DNA of 64,000 nt from Bolinopsis microptera (lineage: Eukaryota; Ctenophora; Tentaculata; Lobata; Bolinopsidae): the NCBI RefSeq assembly GCF_026151205.1, contig NC_087081.1, positions 9,357,246 to 9,421,245 on the forward strand, in the 5' to 3' direction. Positions within the stretch are counted from its first letter, which is position 1. Every line of letters starts with the position of its first letter. This document shows, piece by piece, positions 21,379 to 33,159 of the stretch. The position numbers and the translations under genes are program-made. The notes beneath the pieces are model-generated. The model made no database searches and had not been told where the DNA came from. It saw only the letters and a program-made list of their open reading frames with translations.

Positions 21379-21784
21379 ACTTTAAATTCTCAATTGAACT
21401 TTTTAAATCTTTTGTTTCACTTCCTTTGTTAAATGTTAAGTAGAGAATGCAAGTACATCTAATAAAACAAGAACTGTGAAATGAGATAATAAAAATTTAT
21501 TAAAAACCATTAAACATAATCAAGAAAGCTCAATAAAAAAGTCAAAACAAAATGTAGTAAAATTCTTTGCGTAAAAGAATCAATATCCAGCTTTATTGAA
21601 CATAACCGGCAAATTTGAAGTAAGGTTCCAAAGAAATAAAGGAAGCATCGATCAAATTAATGCCTAAATAGGACCAGTTACAAATCACAGCATTGATTTT
21701 ATTTTTATCGCTGCCTTTTTGCAGGAGTATAATTTCGGCGTACAGAGCCTGTCCCGAGTTAAATAACTACTGATTTAAGTAATA

Positions 21785-22432
21785 AAATGTCGCAGAACAA
21801 TCCGCCAATACCCAGAAACACCAAAACTGTAAAAAACCAAATCGTGAACAGAGAGAAATTGTAACTACAGCTGACGAGGAGGTTTGTATTGGGTTGAGTA
21901 TGCCTGATGCCAGTTTCTGGGTTTAGTACTTCATTTCAGTAGGATGAAGATCATAAGTGGCTACCAAGATATGATCTGGCTTTTCGAGTCGTAAGAAGTT
22001 GAGTAAAAGGATCTCCCAGCATCTCAGTCAAAACAACACCGATAAACGAGATATAATCCCCCAGATTCAGTCAAAATACTAATAGCTCCGATAACATGGT
22101 GCGATGGCTGGTTTTTTTTCGGAATGACATAATATTTTATAATACATGAACTGTAATATGCTAACGAGCATGGAAACTAGGTTAATTTAAATTTGGAAAC
22201 CTCTTGGTTTGAAAAACCTCATTATTTCACGGTGACACCCATGACAGCAGTGGCCATAAATATCTGGATCGGAGATCAGAGTGAGAGAGCACTTCTGGTA
22301 TTAATATTAATGGTCCACTTCCTCCTACTCATTCGTATATCCTCCCTTTTACATGCCACACAGTTCCTGTCCCGTACTCCACATGTCACGTGGCTCACAA
22401 ATGCCCGCCAAATTTTTTTAAAGGCCTAACTC
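21785..22432. other. unannotated spacer
   Basis: Contains a short plus-strand reading MSQNNPPIPRNTKTV (21788 on) and a 78-codon ORF at 22193-22429, neither with splice or similarity support that I can give. Confidence 0.35.
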
Positions 22433-22955
22433 AAAATTCTGAGATACGGGCGATTTTGTTCATTTTTTGCGATTATTTTAACACAGAATCCACAGTTAGG
22501 TACCTAGATATTGAGCTGACAATCATAGAGAATGTGTAGTTTAGGCGTACCTTTCATATAAAGTTGGTTTCATTAAACAATATTGATATTTGACTAATTT
22601 ATGGGCCAAAATCGATCAAATTAGGTGCGTATACCCAAATATGGGCATATAGTTTTTAGCTCATAACTCAGTCATTTTTTGTCCAATCTTAATGAGATTT
22701 CATATACGAGTTTAGGGGATCACTAGCTACAAGTAGAGCACCTAAATCTGGGTTTTGAGCATGATCAGGGTATCTGGCTAAATTGGGCCTAATTTGGACC
22801 AAATATGGGCGTGGCTGCCCCGCAGCCACCGTTTGGCGGTTGGGGTCCGGGACCACCTCAAAATTTCAGTCACCGGTCCTAGTTTGTTGGTCAACTGGTA
22901 TCTTGAAACCAAGTTTTATAAAAAAATTAAGTTGAACCCCCCTTAAGATGACATG
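22433..22955. repeat. dispersed repeat A, copy 2 (inverted, without SINE)
   Basis: Reverse complement of 3738-4690 and uninterrupted where that copy carries its SINE (22725-22765 is the empty site). Shows repeat A predates the SINE insertion. Confidence 0.75.
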
Positions 22956-25140
22956 AGGCCAGAATTGCCGGACACCAGGCAATTCCTAAGACCTAAGTAC
23001 ATGATTATAAGCCTTTTTTACATTTTAGGAAACGATCGCCCAAGTAAAAGGGAGATTTATTTAATAAGATGTCAATGCACATGTGTTCTTGAGGATGCTG
23101 CAACATTTTCAGCAAGCTCCGATATTGTATCGAATTGTGTAAACAAGTTTGCCAGTATTGGAACTGGAACTTCCAGTCTGGAAGGAGATGATTTACGACA
23201 TAAATGGAATTTTGTTGGTGCAGGCCTGCATTTGAATGATTAAGGAGACCTCACCAAGTGCGGGTAAGTAAAATCTTCACTGCAAAGCACAGCTCGACAT
23301 GTCTCGTGTGCAATGTGGGGTCCTGTTAAACTGCGTGCGTGTCACGTAACAAAAACTATACTTTCAGTCATTACAATTCATGAATACTGCACACTTGCGC
23401 TTATGATCTTTAAACCTTTGGTTCGCTTCATATCAGTTTTTACTTCACACAATACATGTAAATGTAATAGGCTACGCAGTGTATAAATGTGATACGTTAG
23501 CATAACACTGACGTTTGTTGAAGGAACTTGAAATAATGAAATGCCATGGGATATGCAGTATGCTCCTTCATAAACTGAGACATGACGGAGATCACAGTCT
23601 CCATCTAGTAAGGTATAATTCCGCCCTTATATAATTTGCAGCGGGCGAGATTGACATTTGAAGTGCTACAACTTACCTGTTAATTCGCTTTTATTCAACC
23701 TCTTCCTCGATATTTGACAGATTTGTATTAATATCTATCTGCCCAGTGCAAATGGTGCCTGCGTTATGGCGCCGATCTTTACCAGTTTTAATCAGAAATC
23801 TCAATTTTTCGTGCATTAACAGTGTGCGCAACATGTCCGCTTTTAATCGTTTGTGGCACGAGCGTTTGATGCAGGATTCATGCGATATTTAAAGCTTTAT
23901 AAATATATCTAAATAAGTCACAACTTCAACTCACAACTGTAAACTGGTTTGCCAATTATATTAAGCACCGAGCAGTATCGCGTTTGTCAATAAGAATTGT
24001 CATTTGAAAGCTCTTTGTGATAAACAGATGCTTTCATTTCGCATCGAAGCATGCTCTTAAAATTGTTCATTGTAGAAAACGTTTGTTTTCGATCAATCTT
24101 ATTAGTATTACTTGCAATCAGCAATGCTTGATTATATTCATAAATATACAAATAATTTTTTATTCTAAGATTGGCTAAAATATTGTCGGCTAAAATGTGG
24201 CCACAGATTAACAATTTCACACAATAAATATTAGCTGTGCTGATCATAATATTTTGAGCTCTCACATTTTAAATGAAATCGCTTAAATAAACATTGCAGG
24301 AGTTTATCACATAAAAACGCTCTCATAACAAAATGAATGCCAAAAATGACCGAATGTTTTGTTCGAATAACAGAAAAGATCAGCGGTTTATGATAATATA
24401 ATGCTAGTGCTGCCAATCAATTCAAGAAATTGTAACCTGTTTTAGTTTTTCGTATTTTTTCTGATCCATTTATTTAGTATTCGATTTAGTTTATCTATAA
24501 TCTTTAATTTCGGTGTTAATCTTATATTCGGAGGGTAGCTCGGTTTCTGATTCACTTATTGTATCGACGTCACTTTCTGTGCTTGCGTCTTCGGTATCCT
24601 GAAGTAATGCATTATCAGTTGAACAATTGTTGAACAAATGTCGAAGCTAGTTTTGACATTAGGCCGGGCCATAAATAAAATGGTCATTGTCAAAGCTATG
24701 AAGGTTGATTTGTCATTGTAATTCATGTCCCAATTTTTAGAGAATGTTTCGGTAACCCACTTTCAAACTTTATCCCAACCGTTTTTCTGTCTGAGGTCAA
24801 ATTAATATGGGCCAAAATATTTATTTGTTATTTAAAACTCAAAAGATATTAACTCACAATTTGTCGAATTATTTTTCTGGGATGGTAAGATTAAACACTG
24901 CTGAACACACTCTTAATTTCAATTTATTATTATTATCAAAATTTAACCCTACATTTCAAATATCTTGAACAGAAAAAGCTTTTTTCCAAAAAATCACTTA
25001 TTTGAACCCGCTAAATTTCTTTATTTGTGTTTTATCAAACTATTTAAGTTATTCCCAAATTCAAAACTGGCAGGTTTGAGATTTAATGCAGTTTCCATTT
25101 GCAGTGATGATCCAGATGTCTCAATTGAGACAGGTCCCAT
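22956..25140. other. long spacer, no confident gene
   Basis: An open 96-codon frame at 22953-23243 includes CQCTCVLEDAATFSASSD and could be a partial exon, but no splice partner was found. The rest is AT-rich with no recognisable ORF, RNA gene or repeat. Confidence 0.35.
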
Positions 25141-25149
25141 AATCCACAG

Positions 25150-25385
25150 ATATGATACCTCACTTACCTCCGTATAATACACAGATATAATATCTCACTT
25201 ACCTCCGTATAATCCACAGATATAACATCTCACTTACCTCCGTCCCATAATCCACAGATATAATATCTCACTTACCTCCATATAATCCACAACTATATTA
25301 TCTCACTTACCTCCGTATAATCCACAACTATATTATCTCACTTACCTCCGTATAATCCACAACTATATTATCTCACTTACCTCCG
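25150..25385. repeat. 35-bp minisatellite carrying splice-donor copies
   Basis: Seven units of about 35 bp. On the minus strand each contains CGGAGGTAAGTGAGATA, and the unit at 25376-25386 is the 3' edge of the last exon of the lysine-rich gene (TGACGGAG|GTAAGTGAG). A second gene therefore shows the same donor-anchored array as the membrane-protein gene. Confidence 0.93.
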
Positions 25386-27201
25386 TCATCGACTCATTGT
25401 GAGGCGAGTAATACTAATTTTACGGGTCCTCTGAGACACCTTTTACTCTTTTAGTGATTGCTACCAGTACCACTTTGACGCAATGAAGCTTGTAATTGTG
25501 TTTTATGATTTAAATTCTACAAACGTACTACAAGGGTAATGGACAATCGCGATGGAATGGCTTTCAGAATGTCTAGAGGTTTATGACGTCATAGCTAGAA
25601 CAAAAACGTCAAAGCTACGACATTGTCGACAATGTTAAGAGAAAATGAGGTCATGTCTGATAAAGGCATGGTCTCCAGGATCGTACGTAATGTAGATTCT
25701 TTAACCACTACAGGGTTTAGAAGTTAACTGATAAAAGCGATTTAAACTTTCAAGGAACAATATATGAACTAACTTCATATGAAGGATTGAGATTTTACAT
25801 TTGACGTTTGATTTTGTTGTTATGTTGTTCATAATTATTGGCTAAGTATTTGTGCATATGCTGGGTTTACTGGATCAGTCTCTTAAAATACAAATACATC
25901 TTCCGATTTTACTGACATTAATTTTGGCTTTCAACTCAATTAGAATTATATTGTTTCACATAAAATTCGGGGTGACCGAATTAACAACTCGATAACTTAT
26001 AAAATTAGGATTAATATTAGGAGCGATTTCGCTCAAAAGAATAGAACTCAACCGCCACTCATCATAAAATTAACTATAAACAGTGCATTGAATTTCTCTC
26101 ACCGCTATGGGTACCAACTTCATGGTACCATCAGGATTTGGCAGCAACACTGCTAGCGTACTAACGTTTAGACCCTCTGGAATCTCCACTAAAACCTGAA
26201 ATGGTCGTGGGTTTGAGGCCTACTCATGCCGTCAACTGCATTTATGGCTATTATCAATGATGTATCATAAGAGCATAAGGGAGGATGCAGATTGCAGTTT
26301 GCGAAAATAAACAACTGCACTCTGCAGTGTGGCCTGCCGTTGGTGTATGGAACTAATTATAAGAAAATGACATACCTGGTGAAAAGGGTAATAGTGAATT
26401 TATATACCAGGAATTAAATAAGTAAGTGCATATTATATACTTAATTATTTCATATTATGTACTTAGTTTTCAGAGCATATATTGTTATTAGTCTCACTTC
26501 TTCTTCAGATGGGGAATCAATAGCTTCCTGGTGACTTTTCTTCTTCCTGCTTGGTCGGACCTTCTCCCGCTTTTTCTCCTCCTGCTCAATGTTTTTATCT
26601 GTTTGTTCTTCATCTTTTCTTTTGACTTTATCTTTGTCCTTATCTTTATCTGAAAATTTGTATATAGCATCACCCATCACCTTCATCAGTTTTGAATTTC
26701 TAAGTAAATTTCATGCAAATAGTGTTTTGGACAAAACTTATTTTAACGGATTTTTAATCTCCGTTGGTTTAGTAACAATATCTGCTAAAGTAGTTCAAGG
26801 CTGGCGACTGTAATTGCGGTGTTCAATCAAGTTAATGGAACACAACGATCCATTTACAACTTGATGATGTCTAGAGCCATGAATGCAAGTGAACTATAAC
26901 TTTGAAAATTGTTACCTATCTTTAACTCTGTAACACGTTCAATGTTAATAGGCATGCTGTCAACTATGGAATTAATCGAATACCTTTTTTAACTACTTTA
27001 GCATCTCTTTTAGATTTTGATTTTCTGTGCTGCTTTGAGCTATCCGCATAATCGGCCCCTACAATTACTTCTTTTTTGCTTTTCTTCCCTTTACCAGGCA
27101 ATTCTTTTTTACTACTTTCATTGGACACCTCTTTTGTAGCTATCTCATCTTTGGACCCATTCTTACTGCGTCTTGGCGTTTTGTTTTTGTCTTTGGTCTC
27201 C
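25386..27201 (-). CDS. lysine-rich protein, last four coding exons
   Basis: Exons by phase: 27201-26984, 26649-26498, 26195-26103, 25430-25386 (stop TGA 25386-25388). The first two encode a highly charged, low-complexity Lys/Glu/Asp/Ser tract (for example KKKSHQEAIDSPSEEE), the third a hydrophobic folded-looking stretch VLVEIPEGLNVSTLAVLLP, and the last RTRKISITRLTMSR. Phases are 2, 1, 0, 0. The 5' exon(s) lie above 27201 and I could not find them. The composition suits a nuclear or RNA-associated protein; no family recognised. The GAG|GTAAGT after the stop implies that splicing continues in the 3' UTR. Confidence 0.7.
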
Positions 27202-27694
27202 CTGGTAATAGAATAGAATAATCGCAATTCATTTAATATGAACCTAGATATTGATAATTATTCAAACTGAGCTGCTTATTGAGCATATGCAGGCCTTAAG
27301 CCATAAGCCTTTATAAGTTTATATAACATGCTAAATACTACTTATTATTTGTATAACATTCTTAACCCTGATAAAGGTGAGGTATATCAGTATAAGTATA
27401 GTGGGGCAAAACATTACTTTAATAACTGCAAGGCCAATAAATTTGGTGTCCTTTTACACAATATGATTCCAAAGATGTTTATACGAGTGCTTTGCTCCAA
27501 ATATGCCATGTGGTCATCAGACAATTAATCAGGTGGATTGTTTGAAAATGGAACCTTGAGCTGTCAAAGACCCTATAGCTAGACTGTACGTAATACGTAA
27601 GGTAAAAGTATTTGGTGCAGTCTCTGTACTGTCCTAGCTAGACGACTCTTTATACACAGTGATCCGCCGTGTTTGATTTCAGATGGACGGCATT
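27202..27694. other. spacer, may hold 5' exons of lysine-rich gene
   Basis: No clear minus-strand exon of the required phase (leaving two bases) recognised; plus-strand ORF at 27328-27528 has no support. Confidence 0.3.
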
Positions 27695-27985
27695 TTCACT
27701 AATTAAAACCTAACTAATTAGCACCTAACTAATTAACAACTAACTAATTAACAACTCACTAATTTAAATTAACCACTAACTTATTAAAACCCAACTTATT
27801 TAAATTAAGACCTAACTAATTAAAACTTAACTAATTAACACCTTACTAATTAACACCTAACTAATTAACACCTAACTAATTTAAATTAAGACCTAACTAA
27901 TTAAAACCTAACTAATTAACCCCTAACTTATTAACACCTACATTAATAATTAACACCTAACTAATTAGCACTTTACCAATTAACG
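27695..27985. repeat. ~14-bp tandem repeat (TAACTAATTAACACC)n
   Basis: About 20 imperfect units of CTAACTAATTAACAC with AAAACCTAACTAATT variants. Confidence 0.9.
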
Positions 27986-29159
27986 CATTGCCCATTTATA
28001 GCTGTCTAAAAAGATATTGTGCTATATAATTTAGCGATATGATACAGGTTCAAGATAAATAAATTAACTATTTCCCCGATAGTTAGCTAAATCCTCAAAT
28101 AGCTTCTGATAGCAAAGCATCATTCAAGCATATTATTATTGCCAATATTGGTATCTAACACATACCGATTGTACTTATTGGTACCAAGAATTACAACCAT
28201 TTGGATTATAACTGAGGATATAATCATAAATTCATTGCTTATTTGCTTATCTTAATGGCTTCGAATATTGAATTTGACAGCTGCATTTGGGATTTATATA
28301 GCTCAAATCTAACTCTATAAAAGCCAACATAGTTAAATGGTCCCCAAGAAGAAATTGATCTTTAATCTAAGTGGCTGTCACGTTATAAACTTGATAATGT
28401 CCATAATATATGTTATATAAACCTGGAGTTTGCTTGGTCGTTATTGACGGTGGTCGTGATCTTTGAGGGTTGTTTATCTTTACGGTCAGAGGGAATGATC
28501 GTTGTTACAGCCATCTCATCTAGATGCTGTGATATTTAAAGTTTTGAACGTTGTGTTTCTCGGAGTTGTTCTTTAAAAGTATTAAAATTATTGCGTTGGT
28601 CATTCCGACAAACTAATCAAAAAGTAATTCCCTTTTGTTTGTATTTATATATAGTTAACTAATTGAAATGCAGATGGTGATGGTTTTACGGTTTCGCTTG
28701 CAGAACACAGGCGAAACCGCTAAGCAATTGAAAGAATCTCTTTCGATATTTACCATGTTCAATCAATGTACCGTTAGGTAGTAAGACAACATTTTTAATC
28801 AACCTAATTAGCATGATCGAGTTTTTGTTGCAACTAAGAAAATATAAAAAATGAAACGCTTACGATTTAAAGAAAATATGAACTTTTAAAAAACAAACTT
28901 TTTAAAATCTGTTATAATGTACGAGTACATGTAAACTAGAATCAAAATGGCATATTGGCATATCGTCTGCCATAACAGCAGCTAGAAAGCCCGGAGACTA
29001 TAAATATATATCACGTTATATATGCAGACAAAATGTGCAAACCTACGAAAGCCAATGAGGGAGGACCACTCTTTATGTATCACCGATTCTTGTTGCTATA
29101 CAGTATACAGTTGACATAATAGTTATGATTCGATAAAGATATTGCGGCTACTCTGAAGC
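27986..29159. other. upstream region of the 626-residue gene
   Basis: AT-rich; contains TATATATC at about 29006 but no defined promoter or upstream exon that I can support. Confidence 0.35.
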
Positions 29160-31040
29160 ATGAGGTATCCAGGTCCTGATGAAGATTCGGAGAGCAACAG
29201 TCTCTGGGATATCCATACAGAGAACGAGAATGGCACGGACCATGTGCATATTTTTGATGATTCCACTATCTCCGAGTACTCTCCCACTGCTTCACAAGAC
29301 GAGGATCAGATGATGGGATCACGTGATCAATACCCTGCCAGGCCGACAACTCCAGAACCTCAACATAGATCTCGACAGAGAAGCTTGAACCGTCCTTTAC
29401 GGTTTGGATCGGTGATTGCAGAGAATATTCCCGGCCCAAGTTATCATCTTCAGGGAGGACCTTTAAGAAGAAGAGAAAGGACAAGTTATAGCCACCATCA
29501 TGACAACCATCCGACTCCAACAAACTCCAACAACAACATCCCCAGCGACTCCTCCTCTTCGTTCGAGTATTTTGTCCCCATGATATCTATAAACGTGCCT
29601 TCGCGACAAAATCAGCGTCTCTCAAGAGCTAGGAGGAACTCTGCTAGGGTAGGTAGCAACAGCTCATTATCTAGAAACATTGATCAGTCAGAGGCAGTGT
29701 CGAGACCTCTTTATATACATCGGCCACAATCACCCTCCCGCATACCAGCTCCTATGTATCATAATCCTTTGTTCAGAAATACAGTGAGCAATGGGTCGAG
29801 TACAGCGGACACTGGAGATGGTGATTATCAGCAAACTAGATCAAACACTACCCAAGATGTGGCGCGACCGAGACCAAGTGCACTTGTAAGCCACTTTCAA
29901 ACCGCTACCCCAAACACTGCTTTCTCCCCTAACTTTCAAAGCGTTTTGATTTCATCACCAAATTCCAGCTATCTGAGCCACAGCAATTCAGCAGTTGCAC
30001 GGTTTATCCAACCACCAAGTATACCCACACAACTAACAGATTCTTCAACCCAAACAGAATCTCGTGTGTTAAATAACCAACAAACTGACCCTCTACCAGA
30101 AGACTCTCTGATAAGAGCCTTCTCAGATGATGAATTAGCATTCGATAACTTTATTCAGCTTACTGAACCATCCTTAATTAATTGTGATAATGGCGCTTTA
30201 GGAGCATCATCACAACTCAGTGCTTCTTATACAAACCAGATATCATCATCTCGTAATCTTATATCGAACAGGGAGCAGTCAAGGTGCGATTCAGTGGAGA
30301 ATTATTCAACTACATCAGTTCAATCAACTAGTGGTTTATCCATGAAGTCAAGAAGAATAGCCTCAAAACAACCCCGTGGTTCTCCACCGGACTACTCAGA
30401 TGATAGCGATACATCCACAGCCCAAAAAGTTAATGAATCACCTGGTGATAAAAGAAAAGAGGACTCACTCAAGTACGAATCACAGGGTGATGAAATGGTA
30501 ATAGAAAACTCCTCACACGAGCACGAATCATCCGGTGATAGAAGCATGATAACAATAGTTGGAGAGACTCCCGGTCCATCAGGCCTCTGTAAAGAAAGCT
30601 TCAAATCAGCAGAACTTAAGGCAGAGCTGGTATTAGATAATAGCGCCGTTCTTAAAAATGGCAAATGTAGAATAACGTTTGAAGATCTTCATTATAATGA
30701 TTTGGCAAACCTCCTTAATCAAAACGTTTCTATTAAAATAGAAGAAGGAAATTTAGTGTTACTGACTGTAACCAGTTTAAACAGTTGGAGTGGTGAAGAA
30801 GGTTTGCACCCTAAACCTATATATAAGAAGATCAGTAGATATATAGGTGGGCAGGTTATACAAACAGAGCGTAGGAAGAAGGTTACATTTTCTGATAAAT
30901 TAGTGGACGAGAGAGAGTTCTGGGAGATGGAAGAGTCAGTGTCCTCAAGTGGGTGGGAGGAGTTGCTCCGAGGTGAGGAGGATGGTGAGGAGGAGGAGGA
31001 GGATATTTTAAGTGGGCTGGAGGAGTTTGAGGAGGATTAG
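29160..31040 (+). CDS. disordered 626-residue protein, single long exon
   Basis: ATG at 29160 with an in-frame TGA at 29154 just upstream; stop TAG 31038-31040. The first 480 residues are Ser/Pro/Asn/Arg-rich and look intrinsically disordered, with SSLSRN, PPDYSDDSD and similar phospho-acceptor-like stretches. A compact part at about 495-575 (CRITFEDLHYNDLANLLNQN) looks folded. At 571-579 RRKKVTFSD fits the RVxF docking motif for protein phosphatase 1, followed by a Glu-rich tail DGEEEEEDILSGLEEFEED. Intact and intronless over 1.9 kb, so likely functional. PP1 binding is inference from a short motif; I do not recognise the family. Confidence 0.75.
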   Translation: MRYPGPDEDSESNSLWDIHTENENGTDHVHIFDDSTISEYSPTASQDEDQMMGSRDQYPARPTTPEPQHRSRQRSLNRPLRFGSVIAENIPGPSYHLQGGPLRRRERTSYSHHHDNHPTPTNSNNNIPSDSSSSFEYFVPMISINVPSRQNQRLSRARRNSARVGSNSSLSRNIDQSEAVSRPLYIHRPQSPSRIPAPMYHNPLFRNTVSNGSSTADTGDGDYQQTRSNTTQDVARPRPSALVSHFQTATPNTAFSPNFQSVLISSPNSSYLSHSNSAVARFIQPPSIPTQLTDSSTQTESRVLNNQQTDPLPEDSLIRAFSDDELAFDNFIQLTEPSLINCDNGALGASSQLSASYTNQISSSRNLISNREQSRCDSVENYSTTSVQSTSGLSMKSRRIASKQPRGSPPDYSDDSDTSTAQKVNESPGDKRKEDSLKYESQGDEMVIENSSHEHESSGDRSMITIVGETPGPSGLCKESFKSAELKAELVLDNSAVLKNGKCRITFEDLHYNDLANLLNQNVSIKIEEGNLVLLTVTSLNSWSGEEGLHPKPIYKKISRYIGGQVIQTERRKKVTFSDKLVDEREFWEMEESVSSSGWEELLRGEEDGEEEEEDILSGLEEFEED

Positions 31041-32313
31041 ATAGGTCACCTCCCAGCTGAAGATGTTGATATATGTTACGTGAAAGCTTCTGTAAAACAT
31101 ATTCCTGTATCATTTACATGGCTTGGAAGCTCCTCTAGGTAGTTCACTCCTTCAAGAAATGAATAATTGTCGTGTGAAATACTCTCACAGGCAATTATGG
31201 TTTATGACAAATGCACTGCAAAAGAGAACGTCAAATCTTGCTTTTAAATGAAGCGCTTCTTTCAAGTTTCAATGATTTTGAATTTCAACCAATTTGTCTA
31301 ATTTGTCTAATTTAAATCTAGTTTAAAACTATGCACCTGCAATATGAACCACTTATGAGTTTGAGAAGCTATTTTAACAGCTTTTTGTAGGGTTACATAC
31401 TCACGATTACATTACAAACACGCCAAACGGAAGCATATATTTGATATTTCAGGTTTAGATTATTTTGTTGTATACTGAGTAAAAGGCTTAGTCCTAGGTC
31501 CATACTGTAATCCCAGGGAAAACAATCTGGTCTGTGGAGATACTGTCTCTTTTCTATTATACGGTATTCCTACACAATCATACAATAATTGATTGGTGTT
31601 TTCGATCATGATAAAATCAATAGTAATCATATCACCGTAGATTTTCGAAATAAAATATGAATCAATTTTCTGGTTTTAAAAACGTGCCAGAATCATGGAC
31701 AAGATTTTACGGAACATTTCGGAAATCTAAGTAAGAATCTAGTCCCGTATCTCTAATCGATCATCCTTTCTCGGTCACGTGACACTAATCTGACATCATG
31801 TCATCATGTGTTTATAGAATCTAACTCTAACAACCTGCGTCATTTTGTTGTCCACGAAGTAGCTGATGCACAACGATGCTTTAACATTCCGTATGTTTTG
31901 CAAACACGCCTAAAACACGCATGATTAAACCATTTTAGGACCGGCTTTATGGTGGTTTCCAATTTTGACGTTTCCTTCAAGTTGGCATGAATTCTAATTA
32001 ATTCGATTTATTGGGTTATGAAATTGTTTAACTGCACGGTAATGTCCGGCAAAATTGCTTTGGTAATACTTTTTTACCAAGTCCGTTTTACGCCTGGTAG
32101 GCCCATCCACATAACATATAATTTGATATACATATTGATATACTCCTTTCCTGCATCATGCAGGGTTCACAGTTAATTGTCTTTAGAGTTTGTCCTAACT
32201 TCGTTCAGTAACATAAACAAATAGCTTGTTCTGGTCACAAAATACAAATATACACCAGTTTTAGAAGATCAACCAATTTAAAGCGATTATCGTGACCAGA
32301 AAATAAGGATGAT
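31041..32313. other. downstream spacer
   Basis: Probably includes the 3' UTR of the 626-residue gene; otherwise no recognised feature. Confidence 0.35.
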
Positions 32314-32697
32314 AGGGATGATGATTAATCACTCTACACTCGACTGTCACGTGACTTTTTCAACCCGTTCTCTAGCTGGTTCTGAACGACTTTTCGAAAC
32401 CCTAACCCTCTAATCTGATCCCAACCCTAACCCTAACCCTATCCTTAACAAAAACATATGCTGAAACCCTAACCCTAACGAGAAATTAGACTAACTTCCT
32501 TATACGGTCATATCACGTGATCGAGACAGTTTTTCGCCAATATCTCGTCAGGGGAGCATTTTAACCCTATGTCATGGGGGGTGATTCGGAATCAGCGTCC
32601 GAAAATACATCGATTGAAGTTGGTTACAACCGTCGGGGGCCCTTTTAGAACAATCTCGAAGATCGACTGTAGAGTGATTTAGCACGCTCGGGATGAT
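32306..32697. mobile_element. MITE with internal telomere-like repeats, copy 1
   Basis: Element about 32314-32689, flanked by near-identical octamers AGGATGAT and GGGATGAT. Sub-terminal inverted repeats ATCACTCTACAxTCGA lie at 32329 and near 32665. It contains several CCCTAA units (32400-32480). A second copy with the same ends lies at 52508-56836, split by two further insertions. No coding sequence. Confidence 0.8.
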
Positions 32698-33159
32698 AGC
32701 GTTATTCTACATATTGCTCTTCCTCCTTTCCGAGTATTCGATTAATTTCTGAGTATTTGACTTACTAATAAAACAAATATTTAATAAAACAAATATTTAT
32801 TTTTACGGCACAATCAAACAATATCAATAATAAATAAATCAGGGGAGGTTTGAAGAGGTTTCAAGTGCCGAAGGCCACTGCTTATCTTTAGGATTTGAGA
32901 GTGACCTGTGCTTGAAACCCCCTCAACCATCCACTACGTCAATACCTATACTTATTATACAAATATAGAAAAATATAATTATCTAAGCTAAAATTGCTTA
33001 TTGGTCTAGTTTGGTGACATAGGAGAGCCCAGTTGAGTTTTAGTTTAGGTTTATGTTTGAAATCATAGTTTGAAAGGTTAGCCATGTTTCATGGCAGAGA
33101 GAGATATCATGTGTGCAGAGCCGTACCGGATGTAGAATTTGAGATATAATACAGATTAG

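Noticed and set aside
22953-23243. 96-residue ORF as a gene
   Set aside because: No splice partner, similarity or promoter that I can support; starts inside the edge of repeat A.
32400-32480. chromosome end
   Set aside because: CCCTAA runs are short, interrupted and inside a MITE that occurs twice.
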